Positions 52,429-61,081 of a DNA stretch of 64,000 nt are shown piece by piece. Every line of letters starts with the position of its first letter. Position 1 is the first letter of the stretch. Origin of the DNA: Arsenicibacter rosenii (lineage in GTDB: Bacteria; Bacteroidota; Bacteroidia; Cytophagales; Spirosomataceae); contig NZ_MORL01000010.1 of the NCBI RefSeq assembly GCF_001870735.1, positions 62,001 to 126,000 on the forward strand, in the 5' to 3' direction. Below the pieces are notes generated by a model, which had not been told where the DNA came from, searched no databases, and worked only from the letters and a program-made list of their open reading frames with translations. The position numbers and the translations under genes are program-made.

Positions 52429-53850
52429 TTATAGTAACCAGCGCAGCAGCAGGAAGAGCGTAAACGAAAGCAGTACAGAAACCGGTAGGGTCAGCACCCA
52501 CGCCAGCGCAATGTTCTTAACGGTACCTGCCTGTAGGTTTTTGATACCTTTATTAGCCACCATACTGCCTGCGATTCCCGATGACAGAATGTGTGTAGTA
52601 CTAACCGGCACTTTCAGGGCTGAAGCAATACCGATGGTACTCGCGGCAACCAGCTCGGCCGAAGCTCCCTGCGCATAGGTCAGGTGCTGCTTACCAATCT
52701 TTTCACCGACAGTCACCACAATCCGGCGCCAGCCAACCATCGTTCCTAAGCCCAGCGACAAGGCAATCATCAGGATTACCCACGTCGGTGCATAGTCGGT
52801 ATACCGGCGCAGACCGGTTTTTTCGTCAAGGTTTGCCTTCAGGTCGTCAACCTCGGTTTTGGTCAGAGAGGCTTCGCCGCTGTCCAGAATCTTCTTGACG
52901 TTGTTGTTGATCAGCAGCAGATCGCGGCGCACACCCAGACGTTTGGCGGCCGGTAACTTGCCGTCTTCCATCGGTTCTGAAAGCGTTTTATTTAGCTCAG
53001 CCAGTTCTTTGCGTGTCTCCGACAGGCGTTTCCGGTCCTGATCAGATAGGCGTGACGAGTCAATTTTATTGATAATCTGCTCAATGCGTACGGTATTCTC
53101 CCGCATCTCCAGCGGATTCTTACTGTTATTGAGCGCAAAGAATGTCGGGGTGATACCGATCAGAATCAACATGATCAGGCCCACACCTTTCTGACCGTCG
53201 TTGTTGCCGTGAAAGTAGCTAACCAGCGTACACGTAATGATCAGGATACCACGGATCCAGATTGGCGGCGGTGAATTTTTCTTAGGCTCCTTGAAAAGCG
53301 CATCTTTGCTTTCCTGAGGCGTCAGCCGGCGGAGCAGGAACATCAGAATGATCACAAGGCTGAAGCCAATCATCGGTGAGAGCAGTAAAGCCTCGAATGT
53401 TTCGATCGCTTTGTCCCAGTTAACGGCTGATCCTGAGGTGTTTTCAGGGAACGTAGAGAAGGCTAAACCTACCCCGAGGATCGATCCGATCAGGGTGTGG
53501 GAGCTGGAGCTTGGCAGCCCGAAGTACCAGGTCCCTACGTTCCAGATAATGGCACTCAGCAGGAGGGCCAACACCATGGCAATGCTATGATAAACGTTTT
53601 GATCAACAAGGAGTTCGACAGGGAGCAGGTTGACAATACCCATGGCGACACCGATCCCTCCGAGGAGTACGCCGATGAAGTTCCACATGCCTGACCATAC
53701 TACCGCAACGGTTGGTTTTAACGAATTGGTATAAATAACGGTAGCAACCGCATTCGCTGTATCGTGAAAACCATTTACAAATTCAAAAGCACAAGCCGCG
53801 AACAGGCTAATAAAAAGAAGGATGAAAACGTCTGTTTCTAGACCAAACAT
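52429..53850 (-). CDS. PiT family inorganic phosphate transporter
   Basis: The start at 53850 (MFGLETDVFILLFIS) is preferred to an ATG at 53874, because helix 1 follows at once. The 473-residue inner-membrane protein has the two PiT signatures: GFHDTANAVATVIYT near the N-terminus and STTHILSSGIAGSM in the C-terminal half, with about ten helices. A hydrophilic coiled-coil insert (about 270-365; LSDQDRKRLSETRKELAELN) separates the halves. It probably carries phosphate or metal phosphate with cations. No PhoU-like gene is adjacent. Confidence 0.93.
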   Translation of the reverse strand: MFGLETDVFILLFISLFAACAFEFVNGFHDTANAVATVIYTNSLKPTVAVVWSGMWNFIGVLLGGIGVAMGIVNLLPVELLVDQNVYHSIAMVLALLLSAIIWNVGTWYFGLPSSSSHTLIGSILGVGLAFSTFPENTSGSAVNWDKAIETFEALLLSPMIGFSLVIILMFLLRRLTPQESKDALFKEPKKNSPPPIWIRGILIITCTLVSYFHGNNDGQKGVGLIMLILIGITPTFFALNNSKNPLEMRENTVRIEQIINKIDSSRLSDQDRKRLSETRKELAELNKTLSEPMEDGKLPAAKRLGVRRDLLLINNNVKKILDSGEASLTKTEVDDLKANLDEKTGLRRYTDYAPTWVILMIALSLGLGTMVGWRRIVVTVGEKIGKQHLTYAQGASAELVAASTIGIASALKVPVSTTHILSSGIAGSMVANKGIKNLQAGTVKNIALAWVLTLPVSVLLSFTLFLLLRWLL

Positions 53851-53951
53851 TGGAGGTATTCTTCTGTAGTTCAAAGCCTATCCTACTGACAGGCGATTAT
53901 ACCGCAAAGGTAAGCCAATCTTTTAAGCCCCATGTTAAGAAATTGTTAAGT

Positions 53952-54298
53952 AGGGGCGACCCCACGTGGTCGCCCTGGTGGGTTATGCCCTGACCGTTCT
54001 TGCTGATCGGGGGATAAAAAAAAGGGCGACCACGTGGGCGAATAAAAAAAAGGGGCGGTCACGTGGGCCAATAAAAAAAGGGGCGACCACGTGGGCGAAT
54101 AAAAAAAAAGGGCGACCACGTGGGGTCGCCCGTACGGTGTTGCTGCTGATCGGGGGATAAAAAGGGGCGACCACGTGGGGTCGCCCGTACGGTGTTGCTG
54201 CTGATCGGGGATAAAAATGGGCGGTCACGTGGCGAATAAAAAATGGGCGGTCACGTGGGCCAATAAAAAAAAAGGGCGACCACGTGGGGTCGCCCGTA
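53952..54298. repeat. Nine-copy CACGTG-centred palindrome array
   Basis: CACGTG occurs nine times, starting at 53963, 54031, 54060, 54088, 54117, 54172, 54226, 54252 and 54281. Each lies in an imperfect palindrome of the type GGGCGACCACGTGGGGTCGC or shortened forms, separated by A-rich AATAAAAAAAA or GGGGATAAAAA spacers. Two copies sit in a tandem ~55-base direct repeat containing GTACGGTGTTGCTGCTGATC. The stretch between pit and rlmN holds no credible gene; ORFs across it are repeat artefacts. Confidence 0.88.
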
Positions 54299-54309
54299 CA
54301 AAAATAGCC

Positions 54310-55356
54310 TCAGGATTTGCCGGCCAGTTGTCCGCAGGCTGCGTCAATATCTTTACCCCGGCTGCGGCGCACATTCACCGTAACGCCTTTCTGCTCCAGA
54401 AAACCTGCGAATTTGTCGAGTGTCTGCGGGTCGGTATTCTTAAAGCTGGCTTCAGCAATCGGATTGTACTCAATGATGTTGACCTTAGCCGGTACTTTCT
54501 TCGTGAACTCCCACAATTCCCGCGCATCCTGCAGGGTGTCATTGAAATTATAGAACACGATATACTCAAAGGTTACACGGGTACCGGTCTTGCGGTAGAA
54601 ATAATTCAGCGCCTCGGCCAGGTTTTTCAGCGAGTTGCTTTCGTTGATCGGCATGATCTGGTCGCGTTTCTGGTCATTGGCGGCATGCAGCGACAGGGCC
54701 AGATTAAACTTTACCTGATCGTCGCCGAGTTGTTTAATCATTTTCGCAATGCCTGCTGTCGAAACCGTAATACGCTTCGGCGACATACCCAGGCCGTCGG
54801 GCGATGTAATGCGGTCGACCGACTCCATGACGTTTTTATAGTTCAGGAGTGGTTCGCCCATGCCCATGTAGACAATGTTGGTCAGCGGGGCCTGATAAAA
54901 CTCGTTGGCCTGCCGGTCGATGGCCACCACCTGATCGTAGATTTCGGAGGCTTCCAGGTTGCGTTTGCGATCCATGTAGCCCGTGGCGCAGAATTTGCAC
55001 GTCAGCGAGCAACCTACCTGCGACGATACACAGGCGGTCATGCGGTCGGTATCGTCAGCCCGGAGTGCCGGAATCAGAACGCCTTCGACGAGGTTGCCGT
55101 CATAGAGTCTGAACGACGATTTAACGGTGCCGTCTGCACTGCGCTGCTGAGTAGCAACCGTGAGCGGGCGTATATCAAAGTGGCTGTCCAGCTTTTCGCG
55201 GGTTGTTTTCGACAGGTTGGTCATCTGGTCGAACGATTGAGCGGATTTTTTCCACAACCATTCGTGCACCTGTTTGGCGCGAAAGCCTTGCTCTCCGTTT
55301 GCCGTAAACCAGTCTTTCAGCTGAACCGCCGATAATTTGCGAATATCTTGCTTCAT
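54310..55356 (-). CDS. rlmN: 23S rRNA (adenine-2503-C2)-methyltransferase / tRNA methyltransferase RlmN
   Basis: This radical-SAM enzyme methylates C2 of A2503 in 23S rRNA and A37 in some tRNAs. The ATG at 55356 (MKQDIRKLSAVQLKDWF) is chosen because the frame upstream is octamer repeat (HSHNHS-like). The 348 residues carry the CxxxCxxC cluster (Cys116, Cys120, Cys123 in GCSLTCKFCATG), the two mechanistic cysteines (Cys109 in MTACVSS and Cys341 in DAACGQL) and YMGMGEPLLNY. Confidence 0.96.
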   Translation of the reverse strand: MKQDIRKLSAVQLKDWFTANGEQGFRAKQVHEWLWKKSAQSFDQMTNLSKTTREKLDSHFDIRPLTVATQQRSADGTVKSSFRLYDGNLVEGVLIPALRADDTDRMTACVSSQVGCSLTCKFCATGYMDRKRNLEASEIYDQVVAIDRQANEFYQAPLTNIVYMGMGEPLLNYKNVMESVDRITSPDGLGMSPKRITVSTAGIAKMIKQLGDDQVKFNLALSLHAANDQKRDQIMPINESNSLKNLAEALNYFYRKTGTRVTFEYIVFYNFNDTLQDARELWEFTKKVPAKVNIIEYNPIAEASFKNTDPQTLDKFAGFLEQKGVTVNVRRSRGKDIDAACGQLAGKS

Positions 55357-55361
55357 TATTA

Positions 55362-55445
55362 CGATTGAGTGATTGTGTGAATGAGTGATTTGGTGAGACA
55401 AAACGATGCCGTTCCGCTCAATCGCTCAATCACTAATTCGCTCAT
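55362..55445. repeat. Octamer repeat between cvpA and rlmN, locus e
   Basis: CGATTGAGTGATTGTGTGAA on the left and CGCTCAATCGCTCAATCACT on the right form an imperfect hairpin of octamers. The right side encodes the last residues (NERISD) and stop of the minus-strand cvpA; the left side abuts the rlmN start. Confidence 0.8.
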
Positions 55446-55956
55446 TTATTTTTTTCCCTGCTTCCAGTCCCTTCGGTACCCAGACGGCGGTTTTGCGCAT
55501 GACGGCCGGTGCCACGGGGCGGATGACCGGATACAGATAGGTGCCTTGTGTCTGATTAGCAGGGATTTTGACTCCCATGTAGCTGAACAACCAAAACAAC
55601 ACACTAATTCCAAATACCCACGTAAAAATCCCGACGGCCGCCCCCACGATACTGTCAAAGGTACCGAGCAGGGTGTACCGCAGCGATTGCCGGAGCGAAT
55701 AGCCCATTTGGTTGATCATGAACACGGTAGGAAAAAAGATAACCGAAAAGCCCAGCCATGGCAGGAGTTTGCGGGCCAGTTCGCGACTGATATAAGGAGA
55801 CAGTAACTCAATACCGAAGCCCAGAAACCTGAATCCCACAACCATGGCGACCACAAACGCAATAACGGCAATGATCTCGATCAGCAGCCCCTTACGATAT
55901 CCATTCCAGGCCCCCCATATCAACGGAATCAATATAAGAATGTCGAGTGTTTTCAT
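55426..55956 (-). CDS. cvpA: CvpA family membrane protein
   Basis: The ATG at 55956 (MKTLDILILIPLIWGAWNGY) gives 176 residues; the upstream extension is octamer sequence. Four transmembrane helices and the pattern WGAWNGYRKGLLIE ... FDSIVGAAVGIFTWVFGISVLFWL fit the colicin-V-production/CvpA family. CvpA proteins support envelope integrity in other bacteria; the exact function is unclear. The C-terminus is encoded by octamer repeats. Confidence 0.88.
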   Translation of the reverse strand: MKTLDILILIPLIWGAWNGYRKGLLIEIIAVIAFVVAMVVGFRFLGFGIELLSPYISRELARKLLPWLGFSVIFFPTVFMINQMGYSLRQSLRYTLLGTFDSIVGAAVGIFTWVFGISVLFWLFSYMGVKIPANQTQGTYLYPVIRPVAPAVMRKTAVWVPKGLEAGKKINERISD

Positions 55957-55957
55957 C

Positions 55958-56021
55958 AATGAGTGAATGTGCGGATGAGTGATTGAGTGAAGAACAACGC
56001 TCAATCACTCAATCACTCATT
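55958..56021. repeat. Octamer repeat hairpin between yqeY-like gene and cvpA, locus f
   Basis: AATGAGTGAATG and GGATGAGTGATTGAGTG on the left pair with CGCTCAATCACTCAATCACT on the right around AAGAACAA. The right end supplies the stop codon of the GatB/YqeY gene. Confidence 0.8.
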
Positions 56022-56466
56022 GTAAAAGCTGCTTCACCGTGGCAGAGATGGCTTTGCCTTCGGCGAGGCCGGCGAGTTCTTTAGTCGCGACGCCCATCAC
56101 TTTGCCCATGTCGGATGGCGCAGAAGCACCGACGCGGGCAATGATTTCCTGTAACTTAGCCTTCAGCTCGTCTTCAGTCAGCTGCTTGGGCAGGTATTTT
56201 TCAATGATAGCAATTTCGGCTTCTTCCTTCGCTAACAGGTCTTCGCGACCCTGCGTACGGAAAACATCGGCCGAATCCTTCCGTTGCTTCACGGCTTTGG
56301 TCAGCAGCTTGATTTCGTCTTCCGGTTTCAGGCCGTCGCCTGCACCTTCTTTTGTTTCTTCCAGCAGAATCAAAGACTTGATAGCCCGCAAAGCCCGCAG
56401 ACCGTCCTGATCCTTAGCCTTCATGGCTTCTTTTATATCGGCGTCAATTTGTTGTTTTAAGGACAT
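56017..56466 (-). CDS. GatB/YqeY domain protein
   Basis: The ATG at 56466 (MSLKQQIDADIKEAMKAKD) gives the family's usual ~149 residues. The whole protein is one YqeY domain: LRAIKSLILLEETKEG, KQRKDSADVFRTQGREDLLAKEEAEIAIIEKYLPKQL and SAPSDMGKVMGVATKELAG. It resembles the tail domain of GatB amidotransferase, which contacts tRNA, but the free protein's role is not settled. Confidence 0.92.
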   Translation of the reverse strand: MSLKQQIDADIKEAMKAKDQDGLRALRAIKSLILLEETKEGAGDGLKPEDEIKLLTKAVKQRKDSADVFRTQGREDLLAKEEAEIAIIEKYLPKQLTEDELKAKLQEIIARVGASAPSDMGKVMGVATKELAGLAEGKAISATVKQLLQ

Positions 56467-56657
56467 GATTTCGTAAAAGATAGTGTATTGATAATTCGTG
56501 CAAAGGTAGGAATAAGGGAGCAATAAAGATAAAATCCGCCTTTACCAGGTGTCAGCGTCAGCCGACTGGCCGGGGCGTAAAGCGGCTGGCTGAATGCATA
56601 GAGGCCGTGCAGCACCAGGGCGATGGCAAGAAGATGGCGGAGCAGATAGCGGATCAT
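56457..56657 (-). CDS. Possible small secreted or membrane protein
   Basis: A 66-residue frame from the ATG at 56657 starts MIRYLLRHLLAIALVLHGLYAFSQ, a convincing signal-peptide-like sequence, and overlaps the YqeY-like gene by ten bases. The rest (PLYAPASRLTLTPGKGGFYL) has no recognised feature. It could be a real small gene coupled to the next one, or a chance frame. Confidence 0.3.
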   Translation of the reverse strand: MIRYLLRHLLAIALVLHGLYAFSQPLYAPASRLTLTPGKGGFYLYCSLIPTFARIINTLSFTKSCP

Positions 56658-56745
56658 AGGAAAGAAAAACGGCGGGAGAACCATATTTCGTGTAATGGGG
56701 TTAATTTTGGCAGAGTAATTCAGGTATTCAATTACAGCTTATTCA

Positions 56746-57459
56746 ATGACTCGTCTCAGTGTTAATATCAATAAAATTGCTACGCTCCGTAATTCGCGCG
56801 GAGGAAATAATCCGGATGTAGTGCAGGTAGCCATTGATGCCGAACGGTTCGGTGCGCAAGGCATTACCGTACACCCGCGGCCTGACGAACGCCATATCCG
56901 GTATGCGGATGTGCTGGCGCTGAAAAACGTAGTGACGACGGAATTTAATATTGAGGGTAATCCCGATGACCGCTTTATTGAGCTGGTAAAACGGGTGAAG
57001 CCAGAGCAGGTAACGCTGGTGCCTGATGCCGTTGACGCCATTACCTCGAATGCCGGCTGGGACACCATCACCCACCGCGGGCACCTGACGGATCTCGTCA
57101 ATATGTTCAAGGCCGACGGTATCCGGGTGTCGATTTTTGTAGATGCCGATGAGCGCATGGTGGAAGGCGCCAAAGCCACTGGTACCGACCGCATTGAATT
57201 ATACACAGAGCCCTACGCAACCCATTATCCGGACGATCGGGAAGCCGCTATTGCTCCCTTCGTAAAAGCCGCACAGAAAGCACAGGAACTCGGACTCGGG
57301 CTGAATGCCGGGCACGATCTGAGTCTGGAAAACCTACAGTATTTTGCACAGCATATCCCGGGGCTTCTGGAAGTATCAATCGGCCATGCCCTGATTGCCG
57401 ACGCGCTCTATTTCGGTCTGGAAAATACCATTCAGATGTATTTACGTCAGCTGGCGTAG
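56746..57459 (+). CDS. pdxJ: Pyridoxine 5'-phosphate synthase
   Basis: PdxJ condenses 1-deoxy-xylulose-5-phosphate with 3-amino-2-oxopropyl phosphate to pyridoxine 5'-phosphate in the DXP-dependent vitamin B6 route. The 237 residues match: [78 protein letters not shown] and [13 protein letters not shown]. The mnmH-like gene starts seven bases after its stop, so the two are probably an operon. Confidence 0.97.
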   Translation: MTRLSVNINKIATLRNSRGGNNPDVVQVAIDAERFGAQGITVHPRPDERHIRYADVLALKNVVTTEFNIEGNPDDRFIELVKRVKPEQVTLVPDAVDAITSNAGWDTITHRGHLTDLVNMFKADGIRVSIFVDADERMVEGAKATGTDRIELYTEPYATHYPDDREAAIAPFVKAAQKAQELGLGLNAGHDLSLENLQYFAQHIPGLLEVSIGHALIADALYFGLENTIQMYLRQLA

Positions 57460-57466
57460 TAGGTAT

Positions 57467-58507
57467 ATGACGGCTAAACAACTCTCTGTGGCTGATTTTC
57501 TGAACGAAGCCGGCCGGCTGCCCGTCATCGATGTGCGGTCGCCGGGAGAGTATGTCCATGCCCACATACCCCATGCCATCAACATTCCTTTATTTGATAA
57601 TGACGAGCGTGCCAAAGTCGGAACAAAGTATAAACACGCCGGAAAAGATGCAGCGGTCCTGCTCGGTCTTGAACTGGTAGGCCCGAAGCTGGCTGGCTTT
57701 GTCAAACAAGTCAGAAGGCTGAATCCGGAGGGGAAAGAGGTGCTGGTGCATTGCTGGCGGGGGGGGATGCGCAGTGGATCGTTTGCGTGGCTGCTCAATA
57801 CGGCCGGTATCCGTGCCCGTACGCTCGAAGGCGGCTACAAAGCCTACCGCAGCGAGGTGCTGTCGGCATTTGCGCAGCCCCGGCAACTGATGATTCTGGG
57901 CGGCAAAACCGGCTCCGGTAAAACCGACATTCTGAAAGAACTCGCGCGGCAAGGAGAGCAGGTGATCGATCTGGAAGCCATCGCGCGGCACAAGGGCTCG
58001 TCTTACGGAGCGATCGGGCAGTTGCCGCAAGTATCATCTGAATATTTTGAAAATGAGCTTTTTGATGCCTGGCGCCAACTGGATCCTGCCCGCCGGATCT
58101 GGCTCGAAGACGAAAGCCGGACCATTGGTACCTGCTTTATTCCGTACCCCCTCTGGTTGCAGATGCAAGCCGCACCAACAGTGGTGGTAGAGGTCCCCCG
58201 GCACGAACGCATTGCCCGGCTGGTCCGTGAATACAGCGGGGAAGGCATTGAACCGGCTGCCCTTATTGAAGCTACCCGCCGTATTCAGAAAAGACTGGGT
58301 GGAAAAGCCACTCAGGAAGCTATCGACGCAATAACCACACGCGATTATGCAACTGTTGCCGATATTGCTCTTTCATATTACGATAAGTCATATTTAACGG
58401 GACTTTCGTTAAAAAAATCGACGGATTTATATACTTTTGATGCTCCAACGGACAATCCGTCTCTCTCTGCAACTCAATTAATACAACTAAAAGCTGAAAG
58501 AAATTAA
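57467..58507 (+). CDS. mnmH: tRNA 2-selenouridine/geranyl-2-thiouridine synthase MnmH
   Basis: MnmH (SelU/YbbB) replaces sulfur by selenium at the wobble 2-thiouridine of certain tRNAs, via a geranylated intermediate. The ATG at 57467 gives 346 residues. An N-terminal rhodanese domain has the active-site loop HCWRGGMRSGSFAW with its catalytic Cys (about 95). The C-terminal half has a P-loop (GGKTGSGKTDIL, about 145-156) and IWLEDESRTIG. The selenium reaction needs selenophosphate from SelD; no selD gene is in the window. Confidence 0.92.
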   Translation: MTAKQLSVADFLNEAGRLPVIDVRSPGEYVHAHIPHAINIPLFDNDERAKVGTKYKHAGKDAAVLLGLELVGPKLAGFVKQVRRLNPEGKEVLVHCWRGGMRSGSFAWLLNTAGIRARTLEGGYKAYRSEVLSAFAQPRQLMILGGKTGSGKTDILKELARQGEQVIDLEAIARHKGSSYGAIGQLPQVSSEYFENELFDAWRQLDPARRIWLEDESRTIGTCFIPYPLWLQMQAAPTVVVEVPRHERIARLVREYSGEGIEPAALIEATRRIQKRLGGKATQEAIDAITTRDYATVADIALSYYDKSYLTGLSLKKSTDLYTFDAPTDNPSLSATQLIQLKAERN

Positions 58508-58605
58508 AATTTTCTTTCATGTGTTGTTTTTGGCCCGAAAATTGAGATAGCCTCCTCAGCAGCCTTTTACTCAACTTCTCCGCGATAGTGGGGAGAAAAA
58601 TCTAC

Positions 58606-60336
58606 ATGGTTTACGCCATGAACTATAATTACTATAACGTGATGACCCGAATGAGACAAATCTACGGTGTAATGTTGCTTGCTACATTGGGTATAACCCA
58701 TGTGCAGGCCGGGCGAATGGAGGCACGGGAAAGTGGAGCATTGAGTAAGCCAGCCTCAGCAACAGGGATACAGCTTACCGGGACGTTGGCCGCTACTCCC
58801 CGTAAGTCATTTGTACCTACAACCATTAAAGGTTTCTGGAATATTGATGTTGTGGATGATTTTACGTTACCCGTCACGAAAGCAATTACGTTTTGTGGGG
58901 CAGGACGAAATCTGCATGTCAATAGTGACTGGCAGAAGCTTTTTAAACGGGGCTTCTCGGCCATTGAAAAGTCAAGGATGGTACCTGACGAATGTAACAA
59001 CGACCCTGCTCATCCCAAGCCGGCAGGCTGGATGAGTCGGCTGACACAAAGCCAGCGTTCGTGGATTCTCTACCAGCAATACTTCAGCGAAAATGCCTAT
59101 CAGGTTCAGTGGGCGCGCAACAGCCAGGACGCGGCAAATACCTATTACCGGCGTCCGGACGGTGATCCGAACTCTTCAAACAGCTTATATAAGGCTATCT
59201 CAGACATTCAGGGATCGTGCGAGGTATTCGGTGACTGTAATCCGGTGAACAAGAAAAGTACATTCGGGACTATTTTTCTGGATATTGAAAATGAAGGAAT
59301 TTCGTCGGATCTGGGGCAGGAGCAAGTGAACCTGTATACCTACCTGGCAAAAACACTGAAGGAGGTAGTTAGTCCGCAGACCGAAACGGCTTCCATTGCG
59401 CCTGTTCCGGTAAACGGCCACGGCGTATCGCCGGGCGGCGATTATTACCTGCCGGCCGATTATCTCTGGAAAAATACGGCCCAGCACACCGCTACGTCGC
59501 GTGAACGGGGGATGCCGGACGACATTGTCGGAACCTCATTTTCAGACCATATTACCATGCAGATGCCGGGGGTGTACTTTGTTTACCCTGACTTTGATTA
59601 CAGCTCTGCATCGACGCATACCGGTGACCGTGACCGTCATTGGTTAGCCCACATTCTTCAGGAGCAGGAAGTTAATTTGGCCTTGTCGCCTAAAAAACGG
59701 GTTGCCTGGCAGTGGTTATTTAATACCCAGGACTCGTATTACCTCAATAGCGGGAAAGCTGAGCATCCGGCGCCACCGGCCATTGCCGAAGGGTTAGCGA
59801 TCTTTTACTGGTTTACCGGTGCTCACGGAGCTCTGTTCTGGGATGACCACATCAACCTGGTACCCAATCAGCCGACGCCGACAGATCCGGCTCAGGTGGG
59901 TATCGGCAACGACCGGAACTATGCCTGCTACGAACACTACATTCATGGGTTGTGGCGTCTGTTCAAACACCATGGTGATATGTTCTCGGGCGGCGAAACC
60001 TACCTGAATCAAAACACTGAGTGTTCGTACGATGGCGGGCAGACCTGGCATAAATACAATGCAAATCAACTGAAAACGAGAGGGTTACCGTTTGTACGGG
60101 CGGTAGTGAAGGGCGATCAGATTCTGGTAGCGGCTACAAAACCTTATGCAGCGGCGGGCGAACAGACGTCAGTACTCTTGCGCTATGCCGAAAATGGTTA
60201 TAACTTCGTTACGCAGATTAATATGACAGGGGATGAAATTTTTCTGGGCCGTGCTACCATGCAGGACCCGAACAAAGCCGCACCCGGTCAGCGAGTCTAT
60301 AATTTGAGCTTGATTTCAGGCTGTAATTGTAAGTAA
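58606..60336 (+). CDS. Large secreted protein of unknown family
   Basis: The ATG at 58606 is chosen for the purine-rich GGGGAG ten bases upstream; starts at 58618, 58642 or 58651 are possible. After a hydrophobic signal (IYGVMLLATLGITHVQA) the ~540-residue mature part has no family I recognise. Alternating beta and helix segments (FWNIDVVDDFTLPV, GTIFLDIENEGI, VAWQWLFNTQDSYYL, EGLAIFYWFTGAHGALFWDD) and many exposed Trp/Tyr/Asp residues recall TIM-barrel carbohydrate-active proteins, but that is impression only. Four to six cysteines (CNNDP, CEVFGDC, CGCNC-like end) suggest disulfides. No T9SS tail is seen. Confidence 0.75.
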   Translation: MVYAMNYNYYNVMTRMRQIYGVMLLATLGITHVQAGRMEARESGALSKPASATGIQLTGTLAATPRKSFVPTTIKGFWNIDVVDDFTLPVTKAITFCGAGRNLHVNSDWQKLFKRGFSAIEKSRMVPDECNNDPAHPKPAGWMSRLTQSQRSWILYQQYFSENAYQVQWARNSQDAANTYYRRPDGDPNSSNSLYKAISDIQGSCEVFGDCNPVNKKSTFGTIFLDIENEGISSDLGQEQVNLYTYLAKTLKEVVSPQTETASIAPVPVNGHGVSPGGDYYLPADYLWKNTAQHTATSRERGMPDDIVGTSFSDHITMQMPGVYFVYPDFDYSSASTHTGDRDRHWLAHILQEQEVNLALSPKKRVAWQWLFNTQDSYYLNSGKAEHPAPPAIAEGLAIFYWFTGAHGALFWDDHINLVPNQPTPTDPAQVGIGNDRNYACYEHYIHGLWRLFKHHGDMFSGGETYLNQNTECSYDGGQTWHKYNANQLKTRGLPFVRAVVKGDQILVAATKPYAAAGEQTSVLLRYAENGYNFVTQINMTGDEIFLGRATMQDPNKAAPGQRVYNLSLISGCNCK

Positions 60337-60354
60337 ATAAACGACATACAACAG

Positions 60355-60387
60355 AAAAGGCCAGCGCATTTTACGCTGGCCTTTCTT
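60355..60387. terminator. Bidirectional terminator between the secreted protein and lipoprotein genes
   Basis: AAAGGCCAGCG / CGCTGGCCTTT with a 7-base loop, in an A-run/T-run context; the flanking genes are convergent. Confidence 0.9.
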
Positions 60388-60396
60388 GTTTTCCGG

Positions 60397-60984
60397 CTAT
60401 TTCTTCGGCTGATTCAGCCGCCGGATAACCTCCCTCTTGTGAAAAACCAGCCGCCAGACCGCTAATGGCTGTTTCTGGTTGCCGAAGCACGCCTGACAAA
60501 TCACATTATCGGTCGGGACGGCCGTATTGTAGACATACAGCGTGTCGTTGACTTTCTGGATATTCGGCTGCTGAGCAAGTTTGTTCTCGGCGTTATACAG
60601 ATAAGCGTCGAGTACTTCACGCTCTTTGGCCGGCAGCTTCGTATTCTGCACATCGGCTCCGCTGAGCAGATTGATGTCAATGGCATACCGTTTGGCCAGC
60701 GCCCGGGTTTTGGGCAGTTCGCTAAGGGTACACAGCCCCGCTATGTCGGCGGGTTTGGCGCTTAGTCTGGCCGTAAGCTCCTGTTGGGCAACAGACGCGA
60801 TTTGTTTTCCCCAGCTATCAACGGTAATGTTGATTTCTTCATTCGTAATCCGCTTTATTTTTTTATCCATCATTTCCTGCTTCAGCGCCGGGGTTTGCTG
60901 AATCCGGTTGTCAGGATTGCACCCCATGATCAGCATGGCAAGGATGCATCCGTGAAAAATCGACCTGAACATTGTGACATCCAT
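60397..60984 (-). CDS. Lipoprotein resembling a Tll0287/DUF3365-like heme domain with altered heme motif
   Basis: The ATG at 60984 gives a lipoprotein signal (MDVTMFRSIFHGCILAMLIMGC); an ATG at 60972 is also possible. The 195 residues follow the layout I associate with DUF3365: AGLCTLSELPKTRALAKRYAIDINLLS, then a Lys/Pro/Glu stretch and DAYLYNAEN, then YNTAVPTDNVICQACFG. At the place where such proteins have a CxxCH heme-c site this one reads CQACF, so the His ligand is missing. The assignment is tentative. It is divergent from prfA. Confidence 0.6.
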   Translation of the reverse strand: MDVTMFRSIFHGCILAMLIMGCNPDNRIQQTPALKQEMMDKKIKRITNEEINITVDSWGKQIASVAQQELTARLSAKPADIAGLCTLSELPKTRALAKRYAIDINLLSGADVQNTKLPAKEREVLDAYLYNAENKLAQQPNIQKVNDTLYVYNTAVPTDNVICQACFGNQKQPLAVWRLVFHKREVIRRLNQPKK

Positions 60985-61050
60985 CGTGTTCTTACTGGTT
61001 ATAGAATTGCCTATCTGCAATAGTACAAAGGTAGTACAGAACGAATTTTG

Positions 61051-61058
61051 TATTTTTG
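61051..61058 (+). promoter_or_regulatory. Candidate -7 promoter element of prfA
   Basis: TATTTTTG is a perfect TAnnTTTG match 24 bases before the prfA start. The -33 element is not clear. Confidence 0.55.
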
Positions 61059-61081
61059 CAAAATAAGTCTACGATACAACT

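Noticed and set aside
53966-54228. Short ORFs on both strands within the CACGTG array
   Set aside because: The translations are only repeat-derived Lys/Gly/Arg or Pro/Phe strings.
53952-54298. CRISPR array
   Set aside because: Palindrome units are unevenly spaced, spacers are A-rich and repeated rather than unique, and no cas genes are present.
54217-55335. Long plus-strand ORF (372 residues) across the palindrome array and rlmN
   Set aside because: It is antisense to rlmN, whose radical-SAM motifs are complete; its first part is repeat DNA.
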